A DNA stretch of 41,033 nt from CAZXCQ01 sp964639275 (lineage in GTDB: Bacteria; Desulfobacterota; DSM-4660; Desulfatiglandales; Desulfatiglandaceae): assembly GCA_964639275.1 (NCBI GenBank), contig CAZXCQ010000009.1, positions 1 through 41,033 on the forward strand, read 5' to 3'. Below, one piece after another: positions 33,468 to 40,946 of this stretch. Below the pieces are notes generated by a model. It ran no database searches and was not told the DNA's origin. It saw only the letters and a program-made list of their open reading frames with translations. The stretch's first letter is position 1. Each line of letters starts with the position of its first letter. Both the position numbers and the translations under genes were made by a program.

Positions 33468-35263
33468 GTGGCGAAACTCCGTATTGTGGAAAAAAGGATA
33501 AAAAAGGTCGATGCAAACAGAAAGTTGGCCAGGCCAAAAAGAACCGGGATCACGGCCAAGACGATCAGTAGAGACAGGGTGGCAATGGTCATCATCAAAT
33601 AAGTAAGCTTTATACTTTTTTTCTTTCGTGTCAAGACCTGCACGAGGTGCAGGAGCAGACAGGTAAATATTGTCTCGATCAACAGAAAGAAAAGGCTCTC
33701 CAGCCGGCCCAGTGAATACCAGCTGCCTCCCGCGGGCAAGGTCCATTCATCATCGATTTCGGTGTGATAATATCCGCACATTACCTGGTTGATTGCATGG
33801 GCAAAAAGAAAGACACCGGGCATCCCGTGCGAATCTGCTTTGTCATGGGGAGTAAAATCTGTTGGGCTGTAAGGCACCCTGAAGTAGTCGGTATCGAGGT
33901 AGCGGAGGCCAATAAGGACGATCTTACCTGAAAACAGCTTTTCATCGGCCCAACCGTTATATACTTCATGGTATGGAACATCTAGAAAGGGTGTTTCCGC
34001 AAAGGCCAGCCAGAGACGCCGGGGGATTGGCTTGCCGATCAGTTGTACCCCGTTGTCCCCTATTATGGGATTTAACCGGAGTTTCTTTGCCAAAACTTCT
34101 ACAAAAAAACCGGGTTTTTTTACCATAGCCCCGGAAATATCCATTTGGTCCCATGACGTCAGATAGAGCACCTGATCGATCCATGTTATGTCCTTATAAA
34201 CTGAAATAAATCCCCAATCGGCCTCCCTGTAAAGTGCAGGGTCCTGCGGGTTTTGGTATTGTCCCAAAATAACGGGGAAATCCTTCTTCTTGGTCCACCT
34301 GAGCGCCTGTTCAAACTCTTTTGTCGCCTGTCTGGTTGCGTCATCATAAGGCGGTGGGAACCACATATCAAATCCCGCAACTGCCACTCCCATATCAAAG
34401 AGTCTCTTGATCATGGTCGCGTGATAGCGGCGCCAGATCTTGGGGTTTTTAAAGAAAGGGGGTGGGCTATCTTCGCCTTTCTTTACGATCATCTTCTTGT
34501 TTTCGCCCCGGCTAATAGTGACCACAACGACGCTGCCCAGATTGGGTAAGAGAGTAACCCGGCACTGCCATATCTTTGACAACAGGTTTAGTCTGAAATG
34601 ATTCACCACGGGCATAAGGATGATCATTATGAGGCAGGTGGCAACAATGCTTGCGAGTAGTGGTCGGCCGGTCATTACGGCAGATAGAGATCTAAGGATC
34701 CTGCCCTTTTTTGTGCGAGGTGCAGGAATATCGATATCCTTCCATATCACGCGGTAGGCTCGAACCGGCTCAGGGATGTTCTTGACGATCTGCTCGCCCA
34801 TAAAATCATAGTTCAGGTCAAGCTTGTTTCTTACGTGGTCATACACATTACCTGAGATGCAGATACCACCCGCATCGGCCAGGCCCTCCAGACGTGCGGC
34901 GATATTAACGCCATCTCCATAGATCTCCTCTCCCCTCACAAGCACGTCACCGATGTTGACCCCAATGCGAAACATCATCCTGCGGTGGTCTGGCAGTTCG
35001 CTGTTTTTCTCTGCCAACCCCGTCTGGATCTGGATGGCACACGCCACCGCTCCCACTGCACTGGCAAACTCGGCCATAAGGTTGTCACCCGGTGAGTCCA
35101 CCACCCGACCCTGATGCTCCCGGATGAGTTTGACCATCATCTCCCGGTAGGCGGTTATGGTCTTGACCGTGGCCAGGTCGTCATCGGCCATGAGGCGGCT
35201 GTAGCCGAAGACGTCGGCACTGAGGATTGCGGCGAGTTTACGTTGGAGACCCTGCGAAACCAT
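33464..35263 (-). CDS. Adenylate/guanylate cyclase with C-terminal CHASE2 sensor
   Basis: A 599-residue membrane protein. Residues 8-172 are a class III nucleotide cyclase: metal Asp17 in ILSADVFGYSRLM, Asp60 in VVDSPGDNLMAEF, and the transition-state pair Asn120/Arg124 in GDGVNIAARLEG, so it looks catalytically competent. A membrane helix (about 203-222) leads to an extracytoplasmic CHASE2-like region (about 235-498; MGVAVAGFDMWFPPPYDD, LFSGKIVLIGLRYLDTDYFR, GMPGVFLFAHAINQVMCG). Hydrophobic helices follow at about 524-542, 556-575 and 577-594. The common order is CHASE2 first and cyclase last; here it is reversed. The start has AAGGG nine bases upstream. It lies 17 nt after engB and is coupled to the PEGA-like gene. 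Confidence 0.85.
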   Translation of the reverse strand: MVSQGLQRKLAAILSADVFGYSRLMADDDLATVKTITAYREMMVKLIREHQGRVVDSPGDNLMAEFASAVGAVACAIQIQTGLAEKNSELPDHRRMMFRIGVNIGDVLVRGEEIYGDGVNIAARLEGLADAGGICISGNVYDHVRNKLDLNYDFMGEQIVKNIPEPVRAYRVIWKDIDIPAPRTKKGRILRSLSAVMTGRPLLASIVATCLIMIILMPVVNHFRLNLLSKIWQCRVTLLPNLGSVVVVTISRGENKKMIVKKGEDSPPPFFKNPKIWRRYHATMIKRLFDMGVAVAGFDMWFPPPYDDATRQATKEFEQALRWTKKKDFPVILGQYQNPQDPALYREADWGFISVYKDITWIDQVLYLTSWDQMDISGAMVKKPGFFVEVLAKKLRLNPIIGDNGVQLIGKPIPRRLWLAFAETPFLDVPYHEVYNGWADEKLFSGKIVLIGLRYLDTDYFRVPYSPTDFTPHDKADSHGMPGVFLFAHAINQVMCGYYHTEIDDEWTLPAGGSWYSLGRLESLFFLLIETIFTCLLLHLVQVLTRKKKSIKLTYLMMTIATLSLLIVLAVIPVLFGLANFLFASTFFILFSTIRSFAT

Positions 35264-35280
35264 GGTGGACTACCCTTAAA

Positions 35281-35889
35281 CTACCCGGTTTGCGGGCCAT
35301 CGGGTTGAGGCCCGGAGCCAGCGACCATTGTGATCTTCTCCCAGATCTCTTTTCGGCCCTCCCTTGTCTTTGCGGAAAACAGGACCGGGTCGGCGAACGA
35401 GATCCCCGAAAGCTGGCTGGCGAGCAGGCCGGTCTGTCTTTTTGCCTGCTGGCGGGAGAGCTTATCGACCTTTGTCAAGACGATGACGGTCTTTATGCCG
35501 TAATGTCTCAGCCAGTTCAGGAGGTCCATATCTCCTGAGGTCGGTCTTCTCCTGACATCGAGTATTACTACGACCGCCCTCAAATTGGGGCGCTTGCGAA
35601 GATAGGTCTCCACCATGTTTTGCCAGGACCGTTTTATCTTGATGGGAACCCTGGCAAAGCCATATCCCGGGAGGTCAACAAAGTACAATGATCTGTTTAC
35701 GCAAAAAAAGTTGATTGACTGGGTCCTTCCAGGCCTTGCGCTTGTCTTGGCGATGTTCTTGCGGTTGACGAGTACATTGATCAGGGAGGATTTGCCCACG
35801 TTAGATCTGCCGGCAAAGGCGATCTCTGGCCTGTCTGGTGGGGGGTAATGACTCTCCGAAAAGGCACTTTTGAGAAAGGTGACGTCCAT
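35281..35889 (-). CDS. engB: Ribosome biogenesis GTP-binding protein EngB/YsxC
   Basis: Small essential GTPase (YihA family) needed for large-subunit ribosome assembly and cell division. The 202-residue protein has G1 GRSNVGKSS (27-35), a G2-region threonine in KTSARPGRTQSINFF, G3 DLPGYGFA, G4 TKVD and G5 SAKT. The ATG immediately follows the TAG stop of the aminotransferase gene, so the two are probably translationally coupled. The C-terminal tail is short and Gly/Pro-rich (VAGSGPQPDGPQTG). It belongs to the minus-strand run from hisI towards the cyclase genes. Confidence 0.96.
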   Translation of the reverse strand: MDVTFLKSAFSESHYPPPDRPEIAFAGRSNVGKSSLINVLVNRKNIAKTSARPGRTQSINFFCVNRSLYFVDLPGYGFARVPIKIKRSWQNMVETYLRKRPNLRAVVVILDVRRRPTSGDMDLLNWLRHYGIKTVIVLTKVDKLSRQQAKRQTGLLASQLSGISFADPVLFSAKTREGRKEIWEKITMVAGSGPQPDGPQTG

Positions 35890-37077
35890 CTAACGTCTGC
35901 TGATAAAATCCTCTATCCTGCTGAGCCCCATTCTGATGTTTTCAAGGGAGTTGGCATAGGAAAACCGGAGATACCCTTCTGCGTTTTGTCCAAAATCGAT
36001 ACCCGGGCTTACGCCCACACCGGCCCCTTCCAGGATCTCAAAGGCCAGTTCATAGGAGTTGGTGGCGAGGTGTTTGGCATTTACCAGCATATAGAAGGCC
36101 CCTGCCGGTTCAACAGAAAGGCCAAATCCCAATTCCCTGAGCCTCCGGATCATATACCTGCGTCGCTCATCATAAATTCTCTTCATCCGGTCCACATCGG
36201 CTTTGGCCTTCTTGAGGGCGGCAAGACCCCCCCATTGGGAGACACTCCCGGCGGATATTAAGAAGTTTTGCTGCATCTTTTGCAAGGGGCGGACAAAGTC
36301 ATTGGGGACGATGATATAACCCAGGCGCCAGCCGGTCATGGCATAGAGCTTGGAAAAGCCGTTTAGGACAAAGGCATTGTCTGTAAATTCAAGGATGCAA
36401 TGCTCCTTTTCTCCATAGACCAGACCATGGTAAATCTCATCCGACAATACAGGGGGACCCAACTCTGCGATCTCTTTCATCCGCTGGCCTGAGAGCAGGT
36501 TTCCGGTGGGATTTGAGGGGGAATTTATGAGAATGGCTTTGGTCCTTGGTCCTATCTCCTTCTTGATCTCCTCGGCCCGCAACTGAAACCCGTCCTCTTC
36601 GTATACCTTTACCAGGGCAGGCCTTGCACCCATAAAGTTTGCAAAATTGGGGTAACAGGGGTAATGGGGATCAGAGATAATGATCTCGTCTCCGGCCTCC
36701 AGGAGGGCTGAAAAGATCATAAAGAGTGCGGGAGAGGTGCCAGAGGTAATCACCACCTGACCTGGCTCCACGCTGACCCGGTACTTTTCATAATAATGTT
36801 CGCAGATAGCCTCCCTGAGTTCGATGATCCCGAGGCTATGGGTATAATGGGTCTCGCCCCTTCTTATGGCCTCGCTGGCGGCCTGGCAGATACATTCGGG
36901 TGTGGGGAAATCAGGCTCACCGATCTCCAGGTGGATAATGTGATGTCCCCGGGCTTCAAGCTCGTGGGCCTTCTCCAGGACATCCATGACTATGAATGGA
37001 GGGATTTCCAGGGCCCTCTTGCTTATTCGAGCCACACCATAATTATCGGCACGAGATGTCTGAATCATCTTCTTCAC
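35890..37077 (-). CDS. Pyridoxal-phosphate aminotransferase, class I/II (aspartate aminotransferase family)
   Basis: A 395-residue fold-type I PLP enzyme, probably transferring amino groups between an amino acid and a 2-oxo acid. Recognised blocks are IIHLEIGEPDFPTP, HYTHSLGIIELREAI, the VVITSGTSPALFMIF cofactor site, NSPSNPTGNLLS, SDEIYHGLVYG, the Schiff-base Lys243 in NGFSKLYAMTGWRLGY, and the substrate-carboxylate Arg in YLRFSYANS. The start is GTG 37077 after AAAGGG; ATG 37068 is an alternative. The substrate is not certain: aspartate and aromatic amino acids are common in this subgroup, and the hisG neighbour raises histidinol phosphate, though the sequence does not look like HisC. Confidence 0.9.
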   Translation of the reverse strand: MKKMIQTSRADNYGVARISKRALEIPPFIVMDVLEKAHELEARGHHIIHLEIGEPDFPTPECICQAASEAIRRGETHYTHSLGIIELREAICEHYYEKYRVSVEPGQVVITSGTSPALFMIFSALLEAGDEIIISDPHYPCYPNFANFMGARPALVKVYEEDGFQLRAEEIKKEIGPRTKAILINSPSNPTGNLLSGQRMKEIAELGPPVLSDEIYHGLVYGEKEHCILEFTDNAFVLNGFSKLYAMTGWRLGYIIVPNDFVRPLQKMQQNFLISAGSVSQWGGLAALKKAKADVDRMKRIYDERRRYMIRRLRELGFGLSVEPAGAFYMLVNAKHLATNSYELAFEILEGAGVGVSPGIDFGQNAEGYLRFSYANSLENIRMGLSRIEDFISRR

Positions 37078-37098
37078 TATGTCCCTTTTCTTTGGAGG

Positions 37099-37971
37099 CT
37101 AGATTACCTTGTTTAGGGTATACTCGATTATCCCCTGGGCCCCCGCATCCATTAATCGGGGGATCAAATCCCGGACAAGCCTCGAATCCACCACCGTCTC
37201 CACAGAGACCCACTCTGGGTCGTGCAAGCCCGCGACAGTTGGGGCATTCAGACTGGGTAGGATCCCAATGATGCCTTCCATCTTCTCCTTGGGCAGGTTC
37301 ATCTTGAGCCCCACCATATTCTCCGCCCTGAGGGCCCCTTTGAGGAGGAGGATAATCTGTCCTATCTTGTCCCTTTTCCACTCGTCTTTATACGAATCGC
37401 GGTTGGCGATCAGCTGGGTGTTTGTCTCCATCATATCATAGATGATCTTGAGTCCGTGCGCCCTGATGGTGCTTCCCGTCTCAGTGACTTCCACAATGGC
37501 ATCGGCAAGACCGGACACGGCCTTTGCCTCGGTGGCACCCCAGGAAAATTCCACATCTACCGGGATACCCTTGTCCTGGAAAAATCTTTTGGTGAAGTTT
37601 ACCAGTTCTGTGGCTATCTTTTTTCCCCGAAGATCTTCGAGCCGTTCTATGTTGGACCCGGCAGGGACCGCCAGGACCCAGCGGGCCGGGTTCTGGCTGA
37701 CTTTTGAATAAACCAGGTCATCCAGGACCAATACATCCGACTCGTTTTCCTCTATCCAGTCTTTGCCGGTCAGACCAGCATCCAGTGTCCCATTTTCCAC
37801 GTACCGGGACATCTCCTGGGCCCGGCACAGGGCACATTCGATCTCATCGTCGTTGATGTCTGGAAAATAGCTCCGGCCATTGACATTTATCTTCCAGCCC
37901 GACTTCTCAAACAGATTGATCGTTGCATTCTGGAGACTCCCCTTTGGGATGCCGAATTTTAGTTTCTTCAT
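37099..37971 (-). CDS. hisG: ATP phosphoribosyltransferase, long form
   Basis: First enzyme of histidine biosynthesis, joining ATP and PRPP. The 290-residue length, with a C-terminal regulatory ACT-like domain (MVGLKMNLPKEKMEGIIG, PTVAGLHDPEWVSVETV), identifies the long, HisZ-independent, histidine-inhibited form. The catalytic part has FGIPKGSLQNATINLFEKSGW cut across two motifs, GTLDAGLTGKDWI, and the PRPP loop ADAIVEVTETGSTIRAHGL. Its ATG overlaps the hisI stop by 4 nt, so the two early histidine genes are coupled. The remaining his genes are not in the window, implying a dispersed pathway. Confidence 0.97.
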   Translation of the reverse strand: MKKLKFGIPKGSLQNATINLFEKSGWKINVNGRSYFPDINDDEIECALCRAQEMSRYVENGTLDAGLTGKDWIEENESDVLVLDDLVYSKVSQNPARWVLAVPAGSNIERLEDLRGKKIATELVNFTKRFFQDKGIPVDVEFSWGATEAKAVSGLADAIVEVTETGSTIRAHGLKIIYDMMETNTQLIANRDSYKDEWKRDKIGQIILLLKGALRAENMVGLKMNLPKEKMEGIIGILPSLNAPTVAGLHDPEWVSVETVVDSRLVRDLIPRLMDAGAQGIIEYTLNKVI

Positions 37972-38348
37972 TTCAGATACACCTTCTCCGGATCAAATAC
38001 CTTTTGGCCTATCTCTGAAAGGCCGCCCTCACGGGAAACCTTTCGGTAAAAACAGGTTTCATGTCCTGTATGGCATGCAGCGCCACCTATCTGCTCCACC
38101 ACAAAAAGCACGGTATCGCTGTCGCAGTCCACATAGATCTCCCTGATCTTCTGCACATGCCCGGAGCTTTCGCCCTTATGCCAGAGTTGCTGGTGCGAGC
38201 GGCTCCAATAGTATGCCTCACCCGTCTCAAGGGTCTTTTCCCACGAGGCCTGGTTGACATAGGCAAGCATCAGCACCTTCCCGGACCGAAAGTCCTGGGC
38301 GATCGCAGGGATCAGACCATTGCCTTTGCCAAAGTCTAGCTCAATCAT
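37968..38348 (-). CDS. hisI: Phosphoribosyl-AMP cyclohydrolase
   Basis: Zinc enzyme opening the purine ring of phosphoribosyl-AMP, the third step of histidine synthesis. The 126-residue protein is the stand-alone cyclohydrolase without the HisE pyrophosphatase domain. Motifs are VLMLAYVNQASWEKTLETG, YYWSRSRQ-like YYWSRSHQQLWHKGESSG, the metal-binding DCDSD (Asp74, Cys75, Asp76, Asp78), and ACHTGHETCFYR with Cys92 and Cys99. It is the first gene of the minus-strand hisI-hisG-aminotransferase-engB run; a dispersed repeat separates it from rlmN upstream. Confidence 0.97.
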   Translation of the reverse strand: MIELDFGKGNGLIPAIAQDFRSGKVLMLAYVNQASWEKTLETGEAYYWSRSHQQLWHKGESSGHVQKIREIYVDCDSDTVLFVVEQIGGAACHTGHETCFYRKVSREGGLSEIGQKVFDPEKVYLK

Positions 38349-38371
38349 GAGATGGGATGGTGGACAAAGAA

Positions 38372-38471
38372 AAATTGTATCATTTTGGCATTTTTCAAAA
38401 TCGGAGTTTAGACAGGGAAATGGGGGTTCGGAATCCCCATTCCCCGGCTTTTAAACGGCTAAAGTGTCGAG
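38372..38471 (-). repeat. Hairpin-bearing dispersed repeat, copy C
   Basis: Minus-strand copy in the rlmN-hisI gap. The core GGGGATTCCGAACCCCCAT and flanking stem arms GGGGAATGGGG and the C-rich partner match copies A and B. The tail (AAAATGATACAA) points towards hisI, ending about 24 nt before its start, so again the tail faces a start codon. Confidence 0.8.
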
Positions 38472-38525
38472 AAAAATTAACTTTTTAGACTAGCATATTT
38501 AATAAACTCTTTGCAAGTAGAAAAG

Positions 38526-39551
38526 TCATGGCTGCCGCCCACTCAGCTGGCCGCATGCCGCCAGGATGTCGCATCCTTTGCTTTTCCTGATGATGGCCGT
38601 GAAGTGGCTTCTCAATAAGATCTCCTGGAAGCGGAGGACCCTGTCCATGGAGGCGGGGGCCATACGGGAGCCTGGGTAAGGATTTAGGGGAATAAGGTTG
38701 ATCTTGGCCCTCAGGCCGGCCAGTAGACGAACAAGTTTGGACGCATCCCCGTCGCTGTCATTGGTGTCCCTTATAAGGACATATTCAAAGGTGATCATCC
38801 GTCTGTTCGGAAGTGGGAATTCCCGGCACGCAGATAATAGGGCCTTTAGAGGGTATTTCTTGTTGATGGGCATAAGAAAGCTGCGGGTCTCATCACTTGC
38901 AGCATTGAGTGATACGGCCAGATTTACCGTCATATCGTGCCCCATTTTCTTGATCTCCGGAACCAGCCCACATGTGGAAAGGGTGATCTTTCTGTGTGAA
39001 AGATTCATGCCGTCCGGGTCGATCATGTTCGTGACCGCCTTTAGCGTAGCAGGATAATTATGAAGAGGCTCACCCATCCCCATCAGCACGATGTTGGTCA
39101 GCCGGGCCGGGTCATCGAGGGATCTCTTTACCTGGATGACCTGATCAATGATCTCAGATGGTGTGAGGTGTCTCTTCAGACCCTGTCTGGCCGTAAAACA
39201 AAAGCGACAGCCCATGGCACAGCCCGCCTGGGAGGAGATACACAGGGTAAGGTGGTCCCTCTCGGGTATAAGGACCGATTCAATAAGATTGCCGTCGGTG
39301 AGTCTGAACAGGTATTTCCGGGTCCCGTCTTTTGATTCCAGCGACTCTATTCTTTCGAGATGACTGATGTTTGCCTTTTCAGCGAGGAGGGCACGGAGCG
39401 ACCTGGGGAGGCTTGTCATTTCTTGGAAGGAACCCGCCGACCTTCCCAGCATCCAGTGCCGGATCTGCCGACCCCGATAGGCGTCAAGGCCTTGGGCGGC
39501 GGCCCACTCCTCTGTTTCATGGGCAGTTAGCCCTTTGAGATCAGCCTTCAT
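38526..39551 (-). CDS. rlmN: 23S rRNA (adenine2503-C2)-methyltransferase / tRNA m2A37 methyltransferase RlmN
   Basis: Radical SAM enzyme that methylates C2 of A2503 in 23S rRNA and of A37 in some tRNAs. The ATG at 39551 gives 341 residues starting KADLKGLTAHETEEWA, as in RlmN; the longer frame lies inside the neighbouring gene. The radical SAM cluster is CAMGCRFC (Cys111, Cys115, Cys118). Further blocks are LTNIVLMGMGEPLHNY, ITLSTCGLVPEI, MPINKKYPL and FEYVLIRDTND. The C-terminal methylatable cysteine lies in SKGCDILAACGQL. The start overlaps the 3' end of the thymidylate-synthase-like gene by 11 nt, so the two are coupled. Confidence 0.96.
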   Translation of the reverse strand: MKADLKGLTAHETEEWAAAQGLDAYRGRQIRHWMLGRSAGSFQEMTSLPRSLRALLAEKANISHLERIESLESKDGTRKYLFRLTDGNLIESVLIPERDHLTLCISSQAGCAMGCRFCFTARQGLKRHLTPSEIIDQVIQVKRSLDDPARLTNIVLMGMGEPLHNYPATLKAVTNMIDPDGMNLSHRKITLSTCGLVPEIKKMGHDMTVNLAVSLNAASDETRSFLMPINKKYPLKALLSACREFPLPNRRMITFEYVLIRDTNDSDGDASKLVRLLAGLRAKINLIPLNPYPGSRMAPASMDRVLRFQEILLRSHFTAIIRKSKGCDILAACGQLSGRQP

Positions 39552-40236
39552 TATCAGTCTTTCGCCCCTGGGGGTTTGGGCTACGGTGTCGCATGGTCCT
39601 GAGTTGGGCCAACTCCCAGACATAGTCGTAGAGGTGCAGCCCTTTACTGGCGGCAATAATCTCCCCGTCATTGACACCGATGCTTGAGGCCATATACTCC
39701 TTCAGAAGCTGTATGGCCCCCAGGTTTGCGGGAAAGCCATTCCACAAATCCCATGACCGGAAATAGATAATGAAATGGAGCCTCCCTGCCTGAACCCGGG
39801 TGTCAATCCCCCGCAGACACGGGGGATCGTGCAGATTGATGGACTGGGGGTCTCCCACTGTCATATAGGCCTGGTTTGTCTCAAAACCATCCTCTTTGTA
39901 CATGCGAACGACCTCAGCGATCTGCGGTTCCAGATACTGGCCGTAGGTATAGTCCTCGCCCGGCGCTTTGGACGAGGTCATGAGGTAAGGCAGATACTCC
40001 TCCAGGTACCCTTCAGCCACAGGGTTCGGGATCCCTAAGGAAGGGGGGATGTCTGGCAGCAGGGGTCGGACACCAGGATACTTGATATGGACAGTCACAT
40101 AATCAAATTCAAGCCGCTTCTGGCCCTCATAGCTGCCCCTTTCTATGACATATTCCCGACCCGTCTCCAGGAGTCTATACAGGCACTGAAACCAGGCATC
40201 GGGTAGGTCCCGTGCCTCAATAAATTCAAGTTTCAT
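39541..40236 (-). CDS. Thymidylate synthase-like protein
   Basis: From ATG 40236 (AAAGGAG about 11 nt upstream) it has 231 residues; in-frame starts at 40281 and 40407 have no ribosome-binding site. It resembles the short archaeal-type ThyA relatives: the catalytic-cysteine region is DPPCLRGIDTRV with Cys140, followed by the nucleotide-binding FRSWDLWNGFPANLGA (Arg160, Ser161, Asp163, Asn171), which parallels the RSxD...PxN pattern of ThyA. The canonical PCH triad is PCL here, and the protein is shorter than bacterial ThyA (264 residues in E. coli). It could make dTMP with an altered folate site, or hydroxymethylate another pyrimidine nucleotide. It overlaps rlmN by 11 nt. Confidence 0.8.
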   Translation of the reverse strand: MKLEFIEARDLPDAWFQCLYRLLETGREYVIERGSYEGQKRLEFDYVTVHIKYPGVRPLLPDIPPSLGIPNPVAEGYLEEYLPYLMTSSKAPGEDYTYGQYLEPQIAEVVRMYKEDGFETNQAYMTVGDPQSINLHDPPCLRGIDTRVQAGRLHFIIYFRSWDLWNGFPANLGAIQLLKEYMASSIGVNDGEIIAASKGLHLYDYVWELAQLRTMRHRSPNPQGRKTDNEG

Positions 40237-40428
40237 CAAAGATACCGCTCCTTTTTTTGTATACCCGAAATACTTGGCCATTGTTGCAGGGGGCACGATT
40301 TTAGTCAATTCAAAATCCCGCCCCCCGCCTTTTGTAGGACAGTCTTCGCAGCAATGACAAAGAGTGCTGTCTGGCACCTGGAGAGCGGAGGGGGAGTTCC
40401 GTGTCAAAGGGCTGAAGTGATGGGTCTT

Positions 40429-40833
40429 TTAGCGGGGGGTAGATGGGCACACCCAGAGCCGAATTTGTTTCTCAACCACCTCCTTTGTGAAACCTTCGAT
40501 GGAAGTGTAATGACCTTGGACCTCACGTTCCAGACGCCCCTGCATGGCCCTTTCATCAGGAGAGAGGTCGTTGAAGTGGGCGCGACCGTAAAGAATGCGG
40601 CCTTTACTGGTCACATCCACGATATCGGCGGAGCGTACCAACAACCGCACCTGTGAATCCCCCAGCCGTTTCCGCACCGCCTCTTGGAACTGGGTGACCT
40701 CAAGGGGGATAAGGGTGCGTGACCCGTGGATCCTGGCGACCAGGATAGGCTCGTCCGCTTGGAGGTCTTTCTTGGCTTCCCATTGGAGGGATTATCGCGC
40801 GTTGTCATGGGCTGTCAGGATAACAGTAAACAT
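40429..40833 (-). pseudogene. Gene remnant interrupted by one in-frame TAA
   Basis: A 135-codon reading frame from ATG 40833 to the stop at 40429, broken only at codon 14 by TAA (40792-40794). The segment after the stop is coherent protein: EPILVARIHGSRTLIPLEV, VRLLVRSADIVDVTSKGRI, YGRAHFNDLSPDERAMQG. The segment before it (TVILTAHDNAR) is short and partly hydrophobic. The first start after the stop is GTG 40677, inside the conserved-looking region. I do not recognise the family. It could be a nonsense-mutated gene, a 3' remnant of a larger gene, or a sequencing error. No function is assigned. Confidence 0.5.
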
Positions 40834-40861
40834 GTTTACCGCTAATTATTGAGAAGATACG

Positions 40862-40946
40862 GAAAAAACGTTCAATTTAGTGTTTTTAAAAAATTCGTAC
40901 TTGGAGAGGGCAATGGGGGTTCCGGTCCGGTATTGTTTAGGTTACC
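40862..40946 (-). repeat. Dispersed repeat, copy D (partial)
   Basis: On the minus strand it begins GGTAACCTAA, contains GGAACCCCCATTGCCCTCTC and CAAGTACGAATT, and ends in the tail CACTAAATTGAACG. The left half of the hairpin is lost. Its left end overlaps the last codons and the stop of the chemotaxis receptor gene. Confidence 0.7.

Noticed and set aside
33468..33746. Longer form of the PEGA-like protein overlapping the cyclase gene
   Set aside because: It would overlap the cyclase coding region by about 280 nt and bury the signal peptide; ATG 33467 has a site and places the signal at the N-terminus.
35890..37077. The aminotransferase as GnnB partner of the Gfo/Idh enzyme
   Set aside because: It belongs to the class I/II aspartate aminotransferase family, not the DegT/DnrJ family of GnnB, and lies in a histidine-gene run on the other strand.
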